Assembly: GCA_021531755.1 (NCBI GenBank)
Contig: JADYUK010000009.1
Span: 57,202-121,201 of the forward strand
Direction of reading: 5' to 3'
Length of the DNA stretch: 64,000 nt
Source: Hoylesella loescheii
GTDB taxonomy: Bacteria > Bacteroidota > Bacteroidia > Bacteroidales > Bacteroidaceae
A program made the position numbers and the translations under genes. The notes beneath the pieces are model-generated. The model had not been told where the DNA came from. It searched no databases and worked only from the letters and a program-made list of their open reading frames with translations. Numbering within the stretch: the stretch's first letter is position 1; every line of letters begins with the position of its first letter. Positions 61,159-64,000 of this stretch are shown here, in pieces.

Positions 61159-62478
61159 GTGACATACGACGAGACAATAGAATATTTATATGCAGCAGCT
61201 CCTGCCTTCACAAAGGTTGGAGCTGTCGCATATAAGGAGGGGCTGGCAACGACAGAAGCCCTTGACGCCCACTCAGGGCATCCCCACCACTCATACCTTA
61301 CTATCCATATAGCAGGAACCAATGGCAAAGGCTCCTGCTCTCACTCTATCGCTGCAATACTCCAGGAGGCAGGCCTCAAGGTCGGCCTATACACCTCACC
61401 TCACCTTGTCACATTCAGGGAGAGAATACGGGTCAACGGCGAGATGATACCTGAGGACTATGTCACAGGATGGGTAGAGAGGAACAGAGATTTCTTTGAG
61501 CCGTTAGGGCCATCATTCTTTGAGCTGACTACAGCCATGGCCTTTGAGTATTTCAGGGACGCAGAAGTAGACATTGCGGTCATAGAGGTAGGGCTTGGCG
61601 GCCGACTTGACTGCACGAACATCATCACGCCGATACTCAGTGTCATAACGAACATATCGTTCGACCACACACAATTTCTGGGCGATACACTATCAAAGAT
61701 AGCACGGGAGAAAGCGGGGATAATAAAACGTGGTGTACCCGTTGTCATAGGCGAGACGACAGCGGAGACGCGGCAGGTGTTCGAGGAGAGAGCGTCAGAG
61801 CTGTCATCACCGATAATATTTGCGGAGGAACATCCCGTCCGTCTCGACTGCAACTATGATCTCCATGGCATTTACCAGAACCTTAACCGCCAGACTGTTC
61901 TCAACTGCCTTGTTCCACTGGCAAGAGCCCTGCGCGCTGAAGGCATAAAGATACAGAATGGCACACAAATTGTCCAGCGTGCGCTATCCGCAGTCTGCAA
62001 GCTTACCGGGCTCAGGGGGCGTTGGCAGACACTTGGCCACAGTCCTCTCGCCGTATGCGATACAGGCCACAATGTGGCAGGATGGAAGTATCTCTCTGAG
62101 CAGATAAGGCAGACAGCCACCCTTTGCAGGACAAAGGCTGCGGGCAGAGACTACACCACGAGAATAATATTCGGTATGGTCGACGACAAGGACATCGGGC
62201 GGGTCATGGAAATGCTGCCACACGATGCTGTATATTATTTCACACAAGCAAGCACACACAGGGCAATACCGGCATCTACAGTCCGGGACAAAGCGGAGAG
62301 CCGCGGACTGACGGGTGAAGCGTATGGAAGCGTGGCTCAGGCATATATGGCGGCAACTGCCGACGCCTCTGAGCATGACTTCATATTCATCGGGGGCTCA
62401 AGCTATATTGTGGCTGATCTGCTCACATATATACAGGATGCAGGTGTTATCCCCAACGACTCAACACCGCAGCATTGA
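61159..62478 (+). CDS. folC: Bifunctional folylpolyglutamate synthase/dihydrofolate synthase
   Basis: 439 residues from a GTG at 61159. Adds glutamate to dihydropteroate and folates using ATP. P-loop IAGTNGKGSCSHSIAAILQE, then YTSPHLVTFRERIRVNG and the Mur-ligase-like middle. AREKAGIIKRGVPVVIGE and ICDTGHN-type CDTGHNVAGW complete the signature. Confidence 0.94.
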   Translation: MTYDETIEYLYAAAPAFTKVGAVAYKEGLATTEALDAHSGHPHHSYLTIHIAGTNGKGSCSHSIAAILQEAGLKVGLYTSPHLVTFRERIRVNGEMIPEDYVTGWVERNRDFFEPLGPSFFELTTAMAFEYFRDAEVDIAVIEVGLGGRLDCTNIITPILSVITNISFDHTQFLGDTLSKIAREKAGIIKRGVPVVIGETTAETRQVFEERASELSSPIIFAEEHPVRLDCNYDLHGIYQNLNRQTVLNCLVPLARALRAEGIKIQNGTQIVQRALSAVCKLTGLRGRWQTLGHSPLAVCDTGHNVAGWKYLSEQIRQTATLCRTKAAGRDYTTRIIFGMVDDKDIGRVMEMLPHDAVYYFTQASTHRAIPASTVRDKAESRGLTGEAYGSVAQAYMAATADASEHDFIFIGGSSYIVADLLTYIQDAGVIPNDSTPQH

Positions 62479-63020
62479 GGAGGGAGTCATCGGGAGGGAC
62501 TATCATCATATAGTCATACCCCCCCCAAAAAGGCGCACCCCTATTCTGGCTATGCTATAACAAAGTCCATGACATTCTGCTTCTGAATGAATGGACAAGT
62601 CTGTATCGCAGATAAGAAAGAATGGAAACACTTGCCTTTATTTATCAAAATATGAGACAATTGAGCCAATAATGCAAAATATAGTTAAAGGAATTTGCAT
62701 ATTACAGGAAAATGACGTAATTTTGCACTATCAAAAATACAGATATTTTTTTAATGCATGTTGCTTGTCTGGTGTGGTACGCTGAGTATAGCACCAGATT
62801 TTTTTATACCCCCAACTCATCATTTCTCTCATACCCCTTGTGAGTCACCAGGCAAATCACATAGCCACGAGAGCTTAGCCCCACGAGAGCTTAACAAGAA
62901 AGGATATTAAGCCTCTCCCCTACCAAGTATCCTATTGTATAGATATTATATTACGAGGGCTCGGACATGGGCGGAAGGCGGTATTGAGAGAAGGGAACAA
63001 CAAAGTCACGCACTATATAT
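62479..63020. other. 542-bp spacer upstream of greA
   Basis: No gene is supported. It contains a run of eight C (62519-62526) and a tandem pair CCACGAGAGCTTAgC/cCCACGAGAGCTTAAC (62866-62896). The promoter of greA is not obvious. Confidence 0.5.
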
Positions 63021-63488
63021 ATGGAATACCTGTCAGAAGAAGGCTACAATAAGATTGTAGCAGAACTGCGGCAGCTGGAGACTGTAGAACTGCCCAGAGT
63101 CAGAGAAGCCATCGCCGAGGCACGCGAGCAAGGAGACCTAAGCGAGAATTTCGAATACCATGCAGCCAAGCGCGAGCAAGGAAGGATACTCGGACGTATA
63201 CGTTACAGGCAGCGTATCCTTGAGAATGCCAGAGTAATCGACCGCGCACTCTTGCACGACGACACTGTGGGGCTGCTGACAAGGGTGGAGATGACCAACC
63301 TCGATACGGGAACGAGAATGGCATACACTATTGTCAGCTCTCACGAGGCTGACCTCCGTGAGGGGAAGCTCTCCATTCTCTCGCCAATAGCCAGGGCGCT
63401 TGCTGGGAAGAAAGCTGGTGAGACAGTCAGCGTGAAGGTGCCTGCAGGGACTCTGCGCCTTCACATAGACAGCGTGACATTAGGATAG
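63021..63488 (+). CDS. greA: Transcription elongation factor GreA
   Basis: 155 residues. Coiled-coil finger (LRQLETVELPRVREAIAEAR EQGDLSENFEYHAAKREQ), with the acidic tip Asp-Leu-Ser-Glu-Asn that enters the RNA polymerase secondary channel, then a beta-rich C-terminal domain. It promotes cleavage of backtracked RNA. It is transcribed alone. Confidence 0.95.
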   Translation: MEYLSEEGYNKIVAELRQLETVELPRVREAIAEAREQGDLSENFEYHAAKREQGRILGRIRYRQRILENARVIDRALLHDDTVGLLTRVEMTNLDTGTRMAYTIVSSHEADLREGKLSILSPIARALAGKKAGETVSVKVPAGTLRLHIDSVTLG

Positions 63489-64000
63489 AATCCATCCCGA
63501 CGTGTGCATACACCGTATCCTGTAATGTAAGGTCCATTGAAGACTATGCCACTCACGCTTGGGGGATGAAGCCCTATGTCTCTCAACATAACGACAATCA
63601 GAAATCTGGAGCTACAAAATAAAGACAAGAAAGACTGCTCACCACGAAAGTCCATCATGTGTATAAACATATACGCCTTAACCATATCTCCCATAAGCGG
63701 AGGCATGAGTTAAGGCGTTCTCATTTATTACAGTCCGGGGGGGGAGTTTGGTGATAATTCCATGACTTCACCTGACAGAAATATTTTTAGAACTCATGGG
63801 GGAAAAAAATGTCAGCCAGTGTTCAGAATTTTACTTTTGCTTGTTTAGCGGGTCATAAATATAGAATGCCTAACATTTATGAGCTCGTTAATAATAGGCA
63901 AAATAATAATTATGATTGATAATAATTTATTACTGTCCGCTAAACACAACAATCCCGATCCCAACTCATTGTAACAGAGTAGTTGGGATACTTTTGTGTA
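63489..64000. other. Terminal spacer with two hairpins and a poly-G run
   Basis: No gene is seen to the window end. ACGCCTTAAC (63673) pairs with GTTAAGGCGT (63709), a likely greA terminator. GGGGGGGG lies at 63737-63744. ATCCCAACT/AGTTGGGAT forms a hairpin near 63958-63990. Confidence 0.5.

Noticed and set aside
62519..63744. Poly-C and poly-G runs (62519-62526, 63737-63744) as phase-variation sites
   Set aside because: Both lie in non-coding spacers with no gene frame or promoter spacing that they would clearly change.

Overview
The window looks like chromosomal DNA of a Bacteroidales bacterium, most likely a Prevotella-group organism. Several genes have a Bacteroidota-type -7 box (TAnnTTTG) upstream instead of an E. 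coli -10 box. Secreted proteins end in the 'GIYIVNG+K' tail common in Prevotella. Lineage-typical families are present (VirE-type primase/helicase, WbsX, DUF4348 lipoprotein, GxxExxY). I see no tRNA, rRNA or CRISPR array.

Layout. (1) 1-3.8 kb, AT-rich: the end of a surface-polysaccharide cluster (GT4 glycosyltransferase, two acyltransferases, WbsX). Both acyltransferase genes are broken by a single-base slip in a poly-G tract, which looks like contingency switching. (2) 3.9-9.5 kb: a small defence island. It holds a retron (PRTase-like effector, winged-helix protein, msr-msd RNA, reverse transcriptase and an overlapping fourth gene), a glycosyltransferase, and a three-gene toxin-antitoxin-chaperone module with a SecB-like chaperone and an ADP-ribosyltransferase-like toxin. 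(3) 9.5-11.3 kb: an insertion sequence whose transposase is itself split by an 80-bp palindromic insertion. (4) 11.3-21.8 kb: a VirE-type primase/helicase gene flanked by 22-bp and 11-bp periodic repeats and a DnaA box, then an ATPase, a WecA-like initiating transferase, a GxxExxY protein, NudC and a glycosyltransferase paralogous to the one in the island. Every spacer but one in this stretch carries the same family of palindromic repeats, which ends beside a REP-transposase (RAYT) remnant; the exception is the spacer just before the VirE-type gene, which holds other repeats. (5) 21.8-27.8 kb, minus strand: a six-gene polysaccharide operon (GT32, Wzy-like polymerase, two GT4, rhamnosyltransferase-like, acyltransferase). 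(6) 28.2-38.6 kb, minus strand: secreted GH2 beta-galactosidase, two large secreted proteins, two tiny related peptides and a membrane-anchored AraC regulator. (7) 39.4-44.6 kb, minus strand: a pantothenate/CoA cluster (DUF2520 protein, coaX, coaBC, panD, panC, panB). (8) 45-63.5 kb: housekeeping genes (Na/Pi cotransporter, pyruvate kinase, HU, a small ribosome-type basic protein, RNase G, methyltransferase, MBL hydrolase, MurB, DUF4348 lipoprotein, PheS, ABC-F, GrpE, DnaJ, FolC, GreA).

The polysaccharide genes on both sides of region 4 plus the WecA-like transferase suggest one surface-glycan locus that has taken in mobile DNA and defence genes. The most notable items are the SecB-like toxin-antitoxin-chaperone operon, the retron with an extra overlapping gene, the paired poly-G switches, the repeat-filled interval with its origin-like VirE neighbourhood, and an ABC-F protein with complementary degenerate halves. 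All calls come from reading the sequence; no database search was run.
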